64,000 nt of DNA, taken from NCBI GenBank assembly GCA_028710885.1, contig JAQTTG010000001.1, positions 434,001 through 498,000 of the forward strand, read 5' to 3'. A model generated the notes under the pieces. It was not told where the DNA came from. It did no database searches and saw nothing but the letters and a program-made list of their open reading frames with translations. A program made the translations under genes and the position numbers. The stretch's first letter is position 1, and each line of letters begins with the position of its first letter. The stretch is from Sulfuricurvum sp. (GTDB lineage Bacteria > Campylobacterota > Campylobacteria > Campylobacterales > Sulfurimonadaceae). Shown here in pieces: positions 63,347 to 64,000 of this stretch.

Positions 63347-63710
63347 AAAAAGCGCACAGGAGCTTTTAGAGTTCATCGCGGAGAGTATCCAAATCATTAA
63401 AAAGCGGATGAGCGTGATAAAAAGTATCGATGACTTTTTGGATACCGATGAAGGTCAGGAAAAACTCGATTCCATCTTGATGCGTATCCAAGCGATTGGA
63501 GAAGCTACCAAAAATCTAAACAAGAGAAATGCGGAACTCCTTGAAAAGTATAGAGACAACACCTATTGGAGTCAAGTCATCAAAACGAGAGAAGTTATTT
63601 CACACCACTACATCGACATTAACGCTGAAATCGTTTTCGACATCGCGACCAATAAATTAGATGATTTATACTCCGTTGTTAATACAATCCTCGAAAAAGA
63701 ATTTGCGTAA
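63339..63710 (+). CDS. hepT: HepT-type HEPN RNase toxin
   Basis: A 123-residue DUF86/HepT protein. TREVISHHYIDIN holds the RX4HXY motif (Arg84, His89, Tyr91), where Tyr is the AMPylation site in known systems. It cuts RNA when not neutralised by MntA. Complete module, with order antitoxin then toxin. Confidence 0.92.
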   Translation: MDKKSAQELLEFIAESIQIIKKRMSVIKSIDDFLDTDEGQEKLDSILMRIQAIGEATKNLNKRNAELLEKYRDNTYWSQVIKTREVISHHYIDINAEIVFDIATNKLDDLYSVVNTILEKEFA

Positions 63711-63754
63711 AGATAGGAGGGGCTTCCCTTATCCCCTTTCGCTATAATCACATC

Positions 63755-64000
63755 ATGCTAATCTATGATCACCCCTCTTTTCTCCTACTCACCAAAAATG
63801 CAGGTGCCAACTTCCACTCCGAAGACTCGGCTGGATTTGTCGTGCAAATGTCCGAGCAGTTCGGTATCCCCCTTTTCCCCGTTCATCGTCTCGACAAAAT
63901 GACTTCCGGACTGGTGATTCTCGCCAAAAATTCCGAAACGGCGGCGCAGTTTGGGAAAATGTTTGAAAACCGAGAGATCGAGAAATACTACCTCGCGATC
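63755..64000 (+). CDS. RluA-family pseudouridine synthase, cut by the window end
   Basis: Not in the ORF track. The frame from ATG 63755 runs to the window edge (82 codons): MLIYDHPSFLLLTKNAGANF, then FPVHRLDKMTSGLVILAK with the catalytic Asp. No S4 domain, like the TruC/RluA group, which modifies tRNA or rRNA. It marks the return to housekeeping genes after the insertion hotspot. Confidence 0.88.
   Translation, partial: MLIYDHPSFLLLTKNAGANFHSEDSAGFVVQMSEQFGIPLFPVHRLDKMTSGLVILAKNSETAAQFGKMFENREIEKYYLAI

Overview
The window looks like a chromosome of a Campylobacterota (epsilonproteobacterial) sulfur-oxidiser of the Sulfuricurvum/Sulfurimonas type. The reasons are low-to-moderate GC, a ccoG-type oxidase maturation gene, the run rluD-like / FN3 lipoprotein / long-form trmB / ftsE / ftsX / M23 peptidase, rpsO and an Rrf2 gene beside flhA, flgH, and many c-di-GMP and two-component genes. 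The genus is inferred from gene content only.

Region 1 (1-7.7 kb) is accessory and plasmid- or integrative-element-like. It holds a ParA-like ATPase with a truncated downstream partner, a divergent two-gene module of unknown function across a 15-bp perfect inverted repeat, a tyrosine recombinase, two Sel1-repeat exported proteins, a large cysteine-containing exported protein, an XRE regulator with two palindromic operators, and a tight cluster of very small membrane proteins (three too short for the ORF track). Region 2 (7.8-14.3 kb) has a cytochrome P460-like protein with its two-component system, ccoG, and a second membrane kinase/regulator pair.

Region 3 (14.5-26.1 kb) is a redox and stress block: YceI, two SDRs, three AraC regulators, an ArsR regulator with a shared operator, CowN (protection of nitrogenase from CO), a pair of small paralogues, and an operon of cupin, MFS, aldo/keto reductase, SDR and Fe-alcohol dehydrogenase facing an AraC gene, which resembles the yqhC/yqhD/dkgA arrangement. 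A serine recombinase and a CAU-anticodon tRNA with a truncated second copy mark the edge of this accessory part.

Region 4 (27.2-54.1 kb) is mostly core: rodA, rluD-like, FN3 lipoprotein, trmB, ftsEX, M23 peptidase, flgH, yqeY, a zinc-sensing-type diguanylate cyclase facing a haem-binding GGDEF-EAL protein, an ATP-grasp / alpha-E / double AstE-like operon, trpC, TPR protein, YkgJ protein, trmN6-like, kdsB, rpsO, Rrf2, flhA, a DHH phosphoesterase, an ABC-F protein and an RsuA/RluB-type pseudouridine synthase.

Region 5 (54.1-64 kb) is an insertion hotspot directly downstream of that pseudouridine synthase gene. It carries a GC-richer Cus-type copper/silver efflux operon and four RNase/toxin-type units: two HEPN-like single genes, BrnT/BrnA, and ParE/Phd, followed by an MntA/HepT pair. 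Two diverged fragments of the 3' end of the pseudouridine synthase gene, and two fragments of the 3' end of a copper P-type ATPase gene, lie among the cargo. The two HEPN-like genes share the same arrangement (host 3'-end fragment, convergent HEPN gene, identical 18-bp promoter sequence), which suggests repeated use of one insertion site. The window ends inside an RluA-family pseudouridine synthase gene.
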